Source: DTU063 sp001512695
GTDB taxonomy: Bacteria; Bacillota; Thermosediminibacteria; Thermosediminibacterales; Tepidanaerobacteraceae
Direction of reading: 5' to 3'
Length of the DNA stretch: 64,000 nucleotides
Assembly (NCBI GenBank): GCA_049658265.1
Contig: JBASOM010000021.1
Span: 1-64,000, forward strand
The notes under the pieces were generated by a model, which was given only the letters and a program-made list of their open reading frames with translations, ran no database searches and was not told where the DNA came from. The position numbers and the translations under genes were made by a program. Positions 33,579 through 42,073 of the stretch are shown one piece after another (within the stretch, counting starts at the first letter, position 1; the number at the start of each line of letters is the position of its first letter).

Positions 33579-33959
33579 TTAGCTTTGTCTGTTAATCAGC
33601 AAAAATATAATCAAAATGCGGCATAAGGCCGTTTTTATCATTAGAACAGGCAAAGGTCTTTTATACGTCGATATGGGATTTATCAAGTCGATCCACGGGA
33701 TTTTATCTTTCTTGTGAAGGCCTAGACCCAATAACAAAAAAAACAAGGGGCCTAGCAACATAATTAGAATGTTGTCAGGGAAAATAGTTATTGTGGTAAA
33801 AATTCCCCCGGCAATAACTTCTGTAATTCGTGACTCAAGAACCATAGAAATTAAAAGGGTAAAAGTCGACTCAAAGAAACTTAATAGCAATACCACAAAC
33901 CAATATCTGATGCTCACGATTATTACAGTTAGAAGAACACCTATTAAATCAACAAACAT
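33579..33959 (-). CDS. Small integral membrane protein
   Basis: A 126-residue, very hydrophobic protein with three or four membrane segments and the charged loop H-K-K-D-K-I-P-W between segments. I do not recognise the family. It starts 10 bases after spoVAE and ends 20 bases before the DUF2229 gene, so it is probably transcribed with the spoVA genes and may act in the spore envelope. Confidence 0.65.
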   Translation of the reverse strand: MFVDLIGVLLTVIIVSIRYWFVVLLLSFFESTFTLLISMVLESRITEVIAGGIFTTITIFPDNILIMLLGPLFFLLLGLGLHKKDKIPWIDLINPISTYKRPLPVLMIKTALCRILIIFLLINRQS

Positions 33960-33969
33960 CCTTATCTCC

Positions 33970-34323
33970 CTATTTAGACTTGGGGTTGAAAAGTAATGCC
34001 ATCAAAAATCCAAAAACTATTGCCGCTGTAATTCCTCCTGCAGCAGACTTCAGGGCTCCGGTAAATACTCCAAGGAGTCCATATTGATCTACTTCTTGAA
34101 TAACTCCAGTTACGAGATTGTGACCGAACCCTGTAATCGGTATTGTTGCCCCGGCCTTCCCGACATCAACTAAATGTTGGTACAGGCCTAAACCGCTGAG
34201 GATGGCGCCCAATGTTACAAAGATGACAAGTATATGTGCCGGGAAAAGCTTTGTCGTATCCATCAGTATTTGACCTATTAAACATATAAATCCTCCAACA
34301 ATAAATGCCATTACAAAATCCAT
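33970..34323 (-). CDS. spoVAE: Stage V sporulation protein AE (SpoVAEb)
   Basis: A 117-residue inner-membrane protein of the spore SpoVA channel, which moves dipicolinic acid into and out of the core. It shows the family's repeated F-I-V-G-G-F-I-C-L-I-G-Q-I-L start, G-A-G-A-T-I-P-I-T-G-F-G-H-N-L and an Ala/Gly-rich last membrane segment. It has four membrane helices and follows spoVAD by 15 bases. Confidence 0.93.
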   Translation of the reverse strand: MDFVMAFIVGGFICLIGQILMDTTKLFPAHILVIFVTLGAILSGLGLYQHLVDVGKAGATIPITGFGHNLVTGVIQEVDQYGLLGVFTGALKSAAGGITAAIVFGFLMALLFNPKSK

Positions 34324-34338
34324 TGATATCTCCCGTAC

Positions 34339-35343
34339 TCACAGATTTTCTAAAGCAATTGCATGGGCAATACAGGGTATGGTCTCTCCCTGCTGACTGC
34401 TGGTGGTGCTGAGCAAGGCACCGGTAGCGACTAACAGCACCCTGTTGTATTTTCCTCTTATCATTTCTTTATATACATAACCGCACGTGACTACAGCGGC
34501 ACAGGCACAGCCGCTTGCTCCCGCATGGACATCCTGCTCTGGGTAAAATATCAAAACTCCACAATCGGTGTACTTATTTGATATGTCGTAGCCCTTTTGC
34601 CTTAAAAGTTCTTCTGCTATGTCCTTGCCTATGCTTCCTAAGTCACCTGTCAAAATTAAATCATAATCGTCAGGTGTCTTACCTGTATCTTCAAAATGCC
34701 TCACTATAGTATCGACAGCCGCAGGTGCCATTGCAGTGCCCATATCATTCGGATCAGCCTCGCCCATATCTATTACTTTACCGACAGTTGCCCGAGTGAT
34801 CCTGGGATTATGTGCTTTTGCTGATAAAACCATTGCTCCTGCTCCTGTGACCGTCCACTGAGATGTTGGCTTTCTTTGATTCCCCAACTCTAAGGGAAAT
34901 CTAAATTGTCGTTCCGCAGTGCAAAAATGACTGGATACTGCTGCCACAACATTTTCGCCGAAATCTCCGTCTATGATCATAGCGCCTATTATTGCTCCCT
35001 GAGCAATTGTGGAACAAGCGCCGTAAATGCCCAAAAAGGGCAAGCCCAGTTCACGAGCAGCAAAGCCTGCTGAAATGATCTGGTTTAATAAATCTCCTGC
35101 TATGAAATAATCTATTTTAGCTGTAGGCACTTTGCTGTTTTTAATAGCCATTTCAACTGACTCTTTTAAGATTTTTGTCTCTGCTTTTTCCCAACTCCTT
35201 TCTTGATAGATACTGTCTTTTAAAATCAAATCGTAATAATCTTTGAAGCGGCCCTGACCTTCTTTGGGCCCGACTATAGTTGCAGTTCCTATGATAGAAG
35301 GAGCTTTTTCAAATTGTACTGTTTGTCTGCCAAGCTTTTTCAT
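34339..35343 (-). CDS. spoVAD: Stage V sporulation protein AD
   Basis: A 334-residue protein with a thiolase-like fold that binds dipicolinic acid. Typical marks are Y-G-A-C-S-T-I-A-Q-G near 110, S-S-H-F-C-T-A-E-R-Q-F-R-F-P-L-E-L-G-N-Q, and the C-terminal G-A-S-G-C-A-C-A-A-V and A-T-G-A-L-L-S-T-T-S. It is the soluble cytoplasmic-face component of the SpoVA channel; SpoVAC and SpoVAE flank it. Confidence 0.95.
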   Translation of the reverse strand: MKKLGRQTVQFEKAPSIIGTATIVGPKEGQGRFKDYYDLILKDSIYQERSWEKAETKILKESVEMAIKNSKVPTAKIDYFIAGDLLNQIISAGFAARELGLPFLGIYGACSTIAQGAIIGAMIIDGDFGENVVAAVSSHFCTAERQFRFPLELGNQRKPTSQWTVTGAGAMVLSAKAHNPRITRATVGKVIDMGEADPNDMGTAMAPAAVDTIVRHFEDTGKTPDDYDLILTGDLGSIGKDIAEELLRQKGYDISNKYTDCGVLIFYPEQDVHAGASGCACAAVVTCGYVYKEMIRGKYNRVLLVATGALLSTTSSQQGETIPCIAHAIALENL

Positions 35344-35380
35344 GCTTCGAATCTTCCTTTTAGATGCTAAAGTGCATACA

Positions 35381-35833
35381 CTATAACATGTGTAATAAAT
35401 AGTATATTAAACCTATTATGGTTGCGGATGTAATACCGTACACGAGTACAGGCCCCGCTACAACAAACATTTTTGCTGCAACACCGAATACATAGCCTTC
35501 TCTCTTAAATTCCATGGCAGGAGAAACAATGGAGTTAGCAAAGCCGGTAATTGGAACTATGGAACCTGCACCGGCATATTTGCCTAATTTATCATAAACT
35601 CCAGTCCCCGTTAAAAAAGCTCCAAAAAAAATCATTATGATTGAGGTTGGTCCTGCAGCCTGACTAGGCGTAAGCCCTTTGGCAATGAAAAAACTCAAAA
35701 AAACTTGACCAATTACACAGATTGTTCCTCCCACGACAAATGCCATGGTCATGTTTTTTAACAGGGGCGGCTTTGGCCTTTTGCTTTTTGAAAACTTCTT
35801 ATAATCTTGTTGCTCCTTTGTAAGAACTGGCAT
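35381..35833 (-). CDS. spoVAC: Stage V sporulation protein AC
   Basis: A 150-residue membrane protein of the SpoVA channel, with a basic N-terminal tail (K-S-K-R-P-K-P-P-L-L-K) and four membrane helices. SpoVAC of Bacillus acts as a mechanosensitive channel. Motifs G-A-G-S-I-V-P-I-T-G-F-A-N-S-I and P-A-M-E-F-K-R-E-G are typical. It opens the spoVAC-AD-AE unit; spoVAA, AB and AF are missing, as is normal in Clostridia. Confidence 0.94.
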   Translation of the reverse strand: MPVLTKEQQDYKKFSKSKRPKPPLLKNMTMAFVVGGTICVIGQVFLSFFIAKGLTPSQAAGPTSIIMIFFGAFLTGTGVYDKLGKYAGAGSIVPITGFANSIVSPAMEFKREGYVFGVAAKMFVVAGPVLVYGITSATIIGLIYYLLHML

Positions 35834-35862
35834 TGAATCACCCTGCTACATTAAATTAGTTT

Positions 35863-35889
35863 AAAACGAGCACCGTCTGTGCCCGTTTT
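35863..35889 (-). terminator. Terminator between dodecin and spoVAC
   Basis: An 11-bp stem with one mismatch (35863-35873 with 35879-35889), loop CGTCT, closing in a short T-run on the minus strand. It overlaps no gene and lies just after the dodecin stop. Confidence 0.65.
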
Positions 35890-35890
35890 G

Positions 35891-36097
35891 CTAGCTTGTG
35901 CCATCAACCTTGAAGGCTATCTTTACATTTGCCTTGTATTCTACGATATTTCCATCCTTGACATTGGCTGTATTGTTTAAAACCTCAACGCCGGTTATGT
36001 TTCTTATTGTCTTGCTGGCGTCCTTTACTGCATTTTGTACTGCTTCTTGCCAACCACTTTTCGATTCTCCCACTAATTCTATAACCTTTACCGTCAT
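35891..36097 (-). CDS. Dodecin family flavin-binding protein
   Basis: A 68-residue dodecin: V-x-K-V-I-E-L-V-G-E-S-K-S-G-W-Q-E-A-V-Q-N-A at the N-terminus and the strand V-E-Y-K-A-N-V-K-I-A-F-K-V toward the end. Dodecins assemble into dodecamers that store flavin; the Trp in S-G-W-Q is the flavin-stacking residue. It lies between a small membrane-protein gene and spoVAC, so a sporulation link is possible. RBS AGGGGG. Confidence 0.92.
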   Translation of the reverse strand: MTVKVIELVGESKSGWQEAVQNAVKDASKTIRNITGVEVLNNTANVKDGNIVEYKANVKIAFKVDGTS

Positions 36098-36139
36098 ATG
36101 ATGTCCCCCTACTCCATACTTATTGTTCTATAAATTATT

Positions 36140-36295
36140 CTATCCAATAACAGAACATTTATTCTGTTGTAGAAGCACTAGCTTTGCGCTTTTTGGTATT
36201 CTGTTATTCATAGTGTTCTTGTAGAAAAAAGCTCCTACAGCGACCATAAAAAGCAATGCAATTATTACAATCAGTTTTCTCTTGATATTAATCAC
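36140..36295 (-). CDS. Small single-pass membrane protein (51 aa)
   Basis: A short gene: GTG at 36295 follows GGGAGG by eight bases, stop TAG at 36140. The product starts V-I-N-I-K-R-K-L, continues with one hydrophobic helix (I-V-I-I-A-L-L-F-M-V-A-V-G-A-F-F), and has a polar C-terminal part with K-N-T-M-N-N-R-I-P-K. Positive-inside charge places the short N-terminus in the cytoplasm. It sits directly after the sigF terminator and before dodecin. Family unknown. Confidence 0.6.
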   Translation of the reverse strand: MINIKRKLIVIIALLFMVAVGAFFYKNTMNNRIPKSAKLVLLQQNKCSVIG

Positions 36296-36353
36296 CAGGA
36301 TTACCTCCCAATGAATATTATTGTTATATTAGCAATCTTTTATACCTGTACAA

Positions 36354-36377
36354 ATAAAAAAAGCCTAATCTAGGCTT
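36354..36377 (-). terminator. Terminator of the spoIIA-sigF operon
   Basis: AAGCCTA/TAGGCTT (36361-36367, 36371-36377) with a 3-base loop, followed on the minus strand by TTTTTTTATTTG. It overlaps the sigF stop codon. Confidence 0.88.
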
Positions 36378-37098
36378 GAGACAATAAGTCCTTCACTTTG
36401 ACAAGTATCTTTCTTTCCAATCTTGATACCTGCACCTGAGTCATGTTTAAAATTTTAGCGACCTCTACTTGTGTCATGTCTTTAAAATATCTAAGGATTA
36501 TAATTCTACGCTCGTTTTTATTAAGTTTTGACAGAGCTTCTTTCAACGCTATTCTGTCAAACAAAATGTTTTGCCCCTGTTCCTTTTCATCAATTTGGTC
36601 GATTAAATAAATAGGGGAACCATCATCTTGATACATCACTTCATTTAAAGAAAGTAGCGATTGAGATGCTTCCATGGCCATTATAAGTTCTTCCACAGGA
36701 ACACCCATTTCAGCGGAAAGCTCTTTTATCGTAGGTTCCCTTTCCAACGTATTCGTAAGCTCTTCCTTCGTTTTTTGAATTTTATAAGCAAGCTCTTTCA
36801 AAGAACGAGCTACTCGTACGGGGGCATCATCGCGTATGTACCTTCGAATTTCACCCATTATCATAGGGACAGCATAAGTCGAAAATTTGACATCATATGA
36901 GAAATCAAATTTTTCAATTGCCTTGAGCAAGCCGATACTGCCAACTTGAAATAAATCCTCCAGCTCATAGCCTCTGTTATTGAATTTCTTTACTATGCTC
37001 CAAACCAAACCCAGGTTAAGGGACACCAGCTTATCTTTTGCCTCTTTGTCACCCCTTTTTGCCTTTTTTAAAAGCTCAATTGTATTTTCAAAGCCCAT
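36370..37098 (-). CDS. sigF: RNA polymerase sporulation sigma factor SigF
   Basis: A 242-residue forespore sigma factor. Region 2 reads E-D-L-F-Q-V-G-S-I-G-L-L-K-A-I-E-K-F-D and F-S-T-Y-A-V-P-M-I-M-G-E-I-R-R; region 4 ends with M-T-Q-V-E-V-A-K-I-L-N-M-T-Q-V-Q-V-S-R-L-E-R. It is kept inactive by SpoIIAB, encoded five bases upstream. First compartment-specific sigma factor of sporulation. Confidence 0.96.
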   Translation of the reverse strand: MGFENTIELLKKAKRGDKEAKDKLVSLNLGLVWSIVKKFNNRGYELEDLFQVGSIGLLKAIEKFDFSYDVKFSTYAVPMIMGEIRRYIRDDAPVRVARSLKELAYKIQKTKEELTNTLEREPTIKELSAEMGVPVEELIMAMEASQSLLSLNEVMYQDDGSPIYLIDQIDEKEQGQNILFDRIALKEALSKLNKNERRIIILRYFKDMTQVEVAKILNMTQVQVSRLERKILVKVKDLLSQA

Positions 37099-37103
37099 GA
37101 GTT

Positions 37104-37547
37104 TTACCTCGCCGTGTCCATGCCTTTATTAATGTTTTTGACCATCGTAACAATCGTTCCCTCACCCGGAGCAGACTCAACCCTTAATTCATCCATAAAG
37201 TCTTCCATTATTGTAAAACCCATTCCGGACCTTTCTTGTTCTGGCTTTGAGGTCCACAGTGGTTGACGCGCCTTTTCTATATCTTCAATGCCTTTTCCCC
37301 AATCCTGAACTGTTATGACGATTCTATCTTCGTACAATTTTGAACTAATTCTTATAATGCCGCTTGTATCTTCATAGCCATGAATTATAGAATTTGTTAC
37401 AGCTTCAGAAACCGCTGTTTTTATATCCGCCAGTTCATCTAAAGTTAGATCAAGCTGTGATGCGAAGGCTGCTACCACAACCCTAGCAAAGGACTCATTT
37501 TCGGACTTGCTTACAAAATCCAGTTGCATCTCATTTAAAGCTGTCAC
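37104..37547 (-). CDS. spoIIAB: Anti-sigma F factor / serine kinase SpoIIAB
   Basis: A 147-residue GHKL kinase that binds SigF and phosphorylates SpoIIAA. Bergerat boxes: E-A-V-T-N-S-I-I-H-G-Y (N box), Q-D-W-G-K-G-I-E-D (G1) and R-S-G-M-G-F-T-I-M (G2). Twelve bases separate it from spoIIAA. Confidence 0.96.
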   Translation of the reverse strand: MTALNEMQLDFVSKSENESFARVVVAAFASQLDLTLDELADIKTAVSEAVTNSIIHGYEDTSGIIRISSKLYEDRIVITVQDWGKGIEDIEKARQPLWTSKPEQERSGMGFTIMEDFMDELRVESAPGEGTIVTMVKNINKGMDTAR

Positions 37548-37558
37548 AATATCACCCC

Positions 37559-37897
37559 TTATAATTTGTCTATAGCCTCTCTTTCATTGTTAAAACAACT
37601 GACAAGAGTAAAAAGACCGGACATTTGAAAAATCCTTTTTATTTTTGGAGTAATGTTTACAACTCCAATTCTCCCTCCAATTTTTTGAAGTTTTCTATAA
37701 CGACCAATAATCATACCTACGCCGGAGCTGTCCATAAAAGTAACATCTTTAAAATTAAACAGGATTTTTATTAGCTTATGCTTTTCTATGTAATTATCTA
37801 CATCTTCTTTAATCACAAGTGTTGCGTGATGATCTATTTCTCCTTTTAAATTAACTTTTATTATATCTCGATTTAAAATCTCAATATTTACATCCAT
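37559..37897 (-). CDS. spoIIAA: Anti-sigma F factor antagonist SpoIIAA
   Basis: A 112-residue STAS-domain protein. The phosphorylated Ser is in V-T-F-M-D-S-S-G-V-G-M-I, near residue 58 as in Bacillus. Dephosphorylated by SpoIIE, it releases SigF from SpoIIAB. The ATG follows GGGGGG. First gene of the spoIIAA-spoIIAB-sigF operon, with a sigma-H promoter just upstream. Confidence 0.96.
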   Translation of the reverse strand: MDVNIEILNRDIIKVNLKGEIDHHATLVIKEDVDNYIEKHKLIKILFNFKDVTFMDSSGVGMIIGRYRKLQKIGGRIGVVNITPKIKRIFQMSGLFTLVSCFNNEREAIDKL

Positions 37898-37924
37898 GTT
37901 CCACCCCCCTTGTCTATTAAAATA

Positions 37925-37951
37925 ATTCGATGAACAGGAGTAATATCCTGC
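37925..37951 (-). promoter_or_regulatory. Sigma-H promoter of the spoIIA operon
   Basis: On the minus strand GCAGGATAT (-35, consensus RNAGGAWWW), 11 bases, then ATCGAAT (-10, consensus RNNGAAT), all at exact consensus and spacing, 27 bases upstream of the spoIIAA start. The Bacillus spoIIA operon is likewise sigma-H and Spo0A dependent. An A/T-substituted 0A-like TTCATCGAA overlaps the -10. Confidence 0.85.
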
Positions 37952-37986
37952 TAATTAGTTCCATATTTTACATATTCTTCTTAACC

Positions 37987-38018
37987 TAAAAAAGACTTCC
38001 CAGCTAAGGAAGTCTTTT
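37987..38018 (-). terminator. Terminator after dacF
   Basis: An 11-bp perfect stem (37990-38000 with 38008-38018), 7-base loop, then T-run on the minus strand. It separates dacF from the spoIIA promoter. Confidence 0.9.
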
Positions 38019-38051
38019 ATGCCACCATGACGCCCTTTATATTGAAACTCA

Positions 38052-39215
38052 TTAAAAACTCAGCCATTTACCAAATACTCTTTTTAATAGCTCTAAAAAA
38101 CCTGCTTTCATTACATCTTCAGATATAACCAAATCTATTTGTTTTACGGCCTTGCCGTTTTGTTCAACCGTAAGGGTCCCCACTGCCTGATTTTTGTTTA
38201 AAGGTGCAAACAATTTTTCCGGAACATCAATTTTGGTGCTGATATGTTCTTCCCTGCCCTTTTCAATCAAAATACTGACATCTTCAGTCACTATGACATT
38301 TACTTCATTTATATGGCCTTTTTCAACCGGTATTGTTTTTTGTACCATGCCTTTTTCTACTACTTTGATCGAATCATAATGGCCGAATCCGTAATCAAGA
38401 AGCTTTACTGTATCCTCAAATCGCTGATTACTGCTTTGTGCATTTAAAACTACTGATATCAATCTAAAGTCTCCTCTTTTGGCGGTGCCGGCAAAACAAT
38501 GGCCGGCTTTACTATGATAACCGGTTTTTAAGCCATCAACACCTTCGTATTTGCCCAATAGCTTATTAGTGTTTGCCAACATCGTGGCATCCCTCTTTTT
38601 ATCAGTGTGTTCGAGATAATCCATCCAAATTGTTGACCATTTGAAAAACATGGGATATTTCACTAACTCTCTGGACATCAGTGCGATGTCGTATGCCGTG
38701 GTGTAGTGCTCTGGATCCGACAATCCGTGGGGATTTGTAAAGTTACTGTTTGTCATCCCCAATTCTTTTGCCTTGTCATTCATAAGCTTGACAAACCCTT
38801 CAACACTGCCGCCTATATACTCTGCTACTGCCGTTGATGCATCATTTGCTGAAGCTACTACAATACACTTCAGGAGGTTTTCAAGGCTTTGTTCCTCCCC
38901 CGGACCTAGAAACACCTGGCTGCCTCCAGTTTTCCATGCCCTTTCGCTTACTCTCACGATATCAGAAAGATTGACCTTTCCCGATTCAATAGCTTCAAAA
39001 GCTATGATAAGTGTCATGATCTTTGTAATACTGGCTGGTTCCATTTTTTCATGGGGATTTTTTTCAAAGAGAATCGTTCCTGTACCTGCATCCATCAAAG
39101 TAGCAGAAGATGAACTTATATCTACCAGCGTTTGGGCTACAGCTGGTTTGATTATAAAAATCATAAGAAGAGAAATCAGTAATATTGTAACCAGCTTTTT
39201 TTTATAACCGGTCAT
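38052..39215 (-). CDS. dacF: Sporulation D-alanyl-D-alanine carboxypeptidase DacF
   Basis: A 387-residue S11-family enzyme: signal peptide (I-L-L-I-S-L-L-M-I-F), S-I-T-K as SxxK, S-A-N-D as SxN, K-T-G-Y-H-S as KTG, and a C-terminal beta domain with amphipathic anchor. Position directly before spoIIAA-spoIIAB-sigF is the same as dacF in Bacillus, where SigF also reads dacF. Here a terminator and a separate sigma-H promoter stand between dacF and spoIIAA. Confidence 0.93.
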   Translation of the reverse strand: MTGYKKKLVTILLISLLMIFIIKPAVAQTLVDISSSSATLMDAGTGTILFEKNPHEKMEPASITKIMTLIIAFEAIESGKVNLSDIVRVSERAWKTGGSQVFLGPGEEQSLENLLKCIVVASANDASTAVAEYIGGSVEGFVKLMNDKAKELGMTNSNFTNPHGLSDPEHYTTAYDIALMSRELVKYPMFFKWSTIWMDYLEHTDKKRDATMLANTNKLLGKYEGVDGLKTGYHSKAGHCFAGTAKRGDFRLISVVLNAQSSNQRFEDTVKLLDYGFGHYDSIKVVEKGMVQKTIPVEKGHINEVNVIVTEDVSILIEKGREEHISTKIDVPEKLFAPLNKNQAVGTLTVEQNGKAVKQIDLVISEDVMKAGFLELLKRVFGKWLSF

Positions 39216-39271
39216 TGATTATTCCTCCCTTCTTATGATAGTTTTCCATATGCAATGAATGTTATGCACTG

Positions 39272-40159
39272 CTAGGCTCTAGGATGGGTATTATCATATA
39301 TTTCCTTTATTTTGCTCCGGGTCAGATGGGTATATATCTGCGTAGTTGATATGTCTGCGTGGCCTAACATTTCCTGTACTGCCCTTAAATCTGCCCCATG
39401 TTCCAGAAGATGGGTTGCAAAAGAATGTCTGAGAGTATGGGGTGTTATTTTTTTAGAAATACCGGCTTTTTTAGAATATTTCCGTATGATCTTCCAAACA
39501 CCCTGGCGACTTATAGCTGCCCCCTGTCTATTGACAAATAAGATTTTAGACTCTTTGCCACTTAGCAACTCTTTTCTTGCCCCCGAAATGTATAGTTTCA
39601 AACAATCAAGTGTAATATCTGCCACTGGAATTATTCGTTCTTTTGAGCCTTTACCCGTACATCGAAGAAATCCCGCTTCTAAATTTACATCATCAATATG
39701 TAAAGAAGTTAATTCAGACACCCTGATACCGGTAGCATACATTAGCTCCAGTATGCTCCTATCTCTTATTCCCAATGGATTTGTCATATTTGGCTGCGAT
39801 AACAACTTTTCCACTTCTTGAACTGTCAATACTTTGGGTAATCTATGCTTCAGTTTGGGAGTATCAATGTTTTCGGTTGGATCTTCTTCGATTATACTCT
39901 CTTTAAATAAGAACTGAAAAAAAGACTTAATGGCCGCACAGGCTCTTGAAATACTGCTGCTGGCCTTCCCGCTTTTCTGCATCTGAAGCAGATATGATAT
40001 GATCGTAGTCGTACTCACAGAATTTATATTAATCGCTTTTTTTGCCCTCAAAAAGGCAATAAAACTTATCAGGTCGCGTTTATAAGCATCGATCGTATTT
40101 TTAGCAAGACCCCTTTCCACTGACAAATACTCAAGATAATTGTTTAAAAGGTCATCCAC
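39272..40159 (-). CDS. xerD: Site-specific tyrosine recombinase XerD
   Basis: A 295-residue recombinase that resolves chromosome dimers at dif. Catalytic residues: R in A-T-G-I-R-V-S-E-L, K in G-K-G-S-K-E-R, H-x-x-R in H-T-L-R-H-S-F-A-T-H, H in G-H-A-D-I-S, nucleophile Tyr in Q-I-Y-T-H. N-terminal SAM-like domain at 1-90. It is followed by dacF, a conserved Bacillus/Clostridium neighbourhood; nothing suggests a mobile element. Confidence 0.95.
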   Translation of the reverse strand: MDDLLNNYLEYLSVERGLAKNTIDAYKRDLISFIAFLRAKKAININSVSTTTIISYLLQMQKSGKASSSISRACAAIKSFFQFLFKESIIEEDPTENIDTPKLKHRLPKVLTVQEVEKLLSQPNMTNPLGIRDRSILELMYATGIRVSELTSLHIDDVNLEAGFLRCTGKGSKERIIPVADITLDCLKLYISGARKELLSGKESKILFVNRQGAAISRQGVWKIIRKYSKKAGISKKITPHTLRHSFATHLLEHGADLRAVQEMLGHADISTTQIYTHLTRSKIKEIYDNTHPRA

Positions 40160-40202
40160 AAGGATTCCCCCCCCTTAATAATCTCAAAGCCATAATATGC
40201 CT

Positions 40203-40835
40203 TCAAAGACTGAAATAATTTGAGAAAAGCTTAATAAATACAGGCGAAATGTATCCTTCTATTAATCCCGATATCACAAGAAAGAAACTGAAAATTAGAT
40301 TCAACAACATATATCCGCTTATAACTTGGCGGTAGTCTTCCTGATATCTTTTAGTTCTATTTTTTATAACGGTACTAGCGAAGGTTAAGCCGGTTACTCC
40401 TATTGAAATCATACATGGTAAAATGATGAGATTTTGCGGAAAGATGGACAATATTGATAAAATTAAACCCTTTGCTCCCAATTCTTCGATTAAAAAAGCT
40501 ACGGTAAATCCCAATATAAATCCCCTAAACAAAATAACAGCTAAGATAAATGGTATACCTATGACTGAAAGCCCTAACAATATCAATAAAACAGCTGTTT
40601 TTAAGTTATTTGACATTGATAAAAAAAAGATGGATGAATAATCAACGGAAACATCATTTACATTTGCTAAAAAACCACTTATATACCTTTGCAAATTTAC
40701 AGACTGTATATCGGATAAAAAGTTTACCGTAATGCTCCCAGCAATGATACCACTAATCAAAATAAGACTTAAGAAAATATATTTAATTATATTTCTCTTG
40801 AAATAATCTTTCAGTATTCTGGAAAAGTAATTCAT
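40203..40835 (-). CDS. spoIIM: Stage II sporulation protein M
   Basis: A 210-residue membrane protein with five hydrophobic segments, part of the SpoIIDMP machine that thins the septum and drives engulfment. Features are the N-terminal F-K-R-N-I-I-K-Y-I-F and the conserved F-R-G-F-I-L-G-F-T-V-A-F and G-P/S-Q-N-L-I-I-L-P. The ATG at 40835 follows GGAAGGTGG; an upstream start at 40859 is less likely. Confidence 0.92.
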   Translation of the reverse strand: MNYFSRILKDYFKRNIIKYIFLSLILISGIIAGSITVNFLSDIQSVNLQRYISGFLANVNDVSVDYSSIFFLSMSNNLKTAVLLILLGLSVIGIPFILAVILFRGFILGFTVAFLIEELGAKGLILSILSIFPQNLIILPCMISIGVTGLTFASTVIKNRTKRYQEDYRQVISGYMLLNLIFSFFLVISGLIEGYISPVFIKLFSNYFSL

Positions 40836-40903
40836 TAACGCAGTCCACCTTCCGTACATATTCCATAGAAAATATTATGCCGGAGGGGACTGGATTATAC
40901 ATT

Positions 40904-42073
40904 TCAATCTAAAACCCTTCCGTAAATACCTCCTCCTCCTACCTCTATGTTCAGCTTTCCTTCTCTTGCAAGTACGATATTTTCAGCTACTCGTTCCCCG
41001 ACAACTTCGGTAAGTTCGGTTTTTTCAACATTGTGGATAACATTCATCTCGGTTCCAAAATGTAAAATTAATTTTTCAATTGTTTTTTTGCCTATACCGG
41101 GAATAAATTCCAGCGGCACCTGATACTGATATAATGGCCTACCCGATGGATGAATAGGTGTTTTATGGTCAGCGATGAGAGCAATCCTGTCAAATACTCC
41201 TAGTGTTACATCTTCGTTGTTACAAAAGGGACATTTTGTGATAGGTGATATATCCTTGGCAACATAGTTACATGCTGGACAAAAGGTCCTGTGGTATTTA
41301 CCAAGTTTAGGGTCAAGGCCATAATTTGCCGCAATATAATTTCCATTATGCCCCTTAAGTGCTAAAACTAGATGCTCAAAGTCGGGAAATTGCAAATGCA
41401 GTTTATTGTATTCGCGTGCAATTTTTTCTAGGGAATGGGCATCTGAATTAGTTAAAAATGTTTTTTCTCTAAGTTCACTTATTGTATCGGCAAAATCCGT
41501 ATCAGCGCTGAGCCCCAATTCAACTGAAATAATCTTATCCAAATCATCTTCGAAAGCATCTGCAAGTCTATCATAACAGCTTCCGTAAAAGCTTTTAAAA
41601 GGAGTAAAAACATGTGCCGGAATCAGCACTCCATCTAGATTTCGAACGATTTTAAATAAATCTTTGGCGCTAAGCCGGGCTTTTTGTGAACTCAAATTTA
41701 TGTTAGTTATATATTCTGAAATGACTGAAGAAAAATCCTTAATTTGTTCAAGAAAAGGAAAGAAGGCTATGCTGTGAGCAACTCCCCTTAGCTCTTCAGT
41801 CTCTATCTCTGCTCCAAAAATTACGGTAAGCTTATCTTTATATCTTGCACCTCCACCGGATAATGGTACTAGCTTCTCTTCATTAAACTGTTCTCGTAGT
41901 TCTTCAAGAACAAAGGGTGAAGCACAATCAATTATTCCAACAATATCTAAACCTTTCTTGTTAATGCAATAGTCATAAATATTATCAAGAGTTAACCTTC
42001 TTGAAGCGGTAATCTTAATAGGCTGATTTTTTGCTTGGCCTATGTGCACGTGTAAATCAGCAAAATATTCCAT
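40904..42073 (-). CDS. Endonuclease Q-like PHP protein
   Basis: A 389-residue protein: PHP phosphoesterase domain at 1-250 (A-D-L-H-V-H-I-G, P-A-H-V-F-T-P, T-N-S-D-A-H-S), a four-Cys zinc finger (C-P-A-C ... C-P-F-C) near 265-290, and a helix-hairpin-helix pair near 330-360 (I-P-G-I-G-K-K-T-I). This architecture matches EndoQ, which nicks DNA at deaminated bases such as uracil or hypoxanthine. It overlaps the NUDIX stop by one base. Confidence 0.88.
   Translation of the reverse strand: MEYFADLHVHIGQAKNQPIKITASRRLTLDNIYDYCINKKGLDIVGIIDCASPFVLEELREQFNEEKLVPLSGGGARYKDKLTVIFGAEIETEELRGVAHSIAFFPFLEQIKDFSSVISEYITNINLSSQKARLSAKDLFKIVRNLDGVLIPAHVFTPFKSFYGSCYDRLADAFEDDLDKIISVELGLSADTDFADTISELREKTFLTNSDAHSLEKIAREYNKLHLQFPDFEHLVLALKGHNGNYIAANYGLDPKLGKYHRTFCPACNYVAKDISPITKCPFCNNEDVTLGVFDRIALIADHKTPIHPSGRPLYQYQVPLEFIPGIGKKTIEKLILHFGTEMNVIHNVEKTELTEVVGERVAENIVLAREGKLNIEVGGGGIYGRVLD

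Noticed and set aside
39272..40159. Tyrosine recombinase as sign of an integrated element
   Set aside because: The protein is chromosomal XerD in its usual place between spoIIM and dacF; there are no attachment repeats or phage genes.
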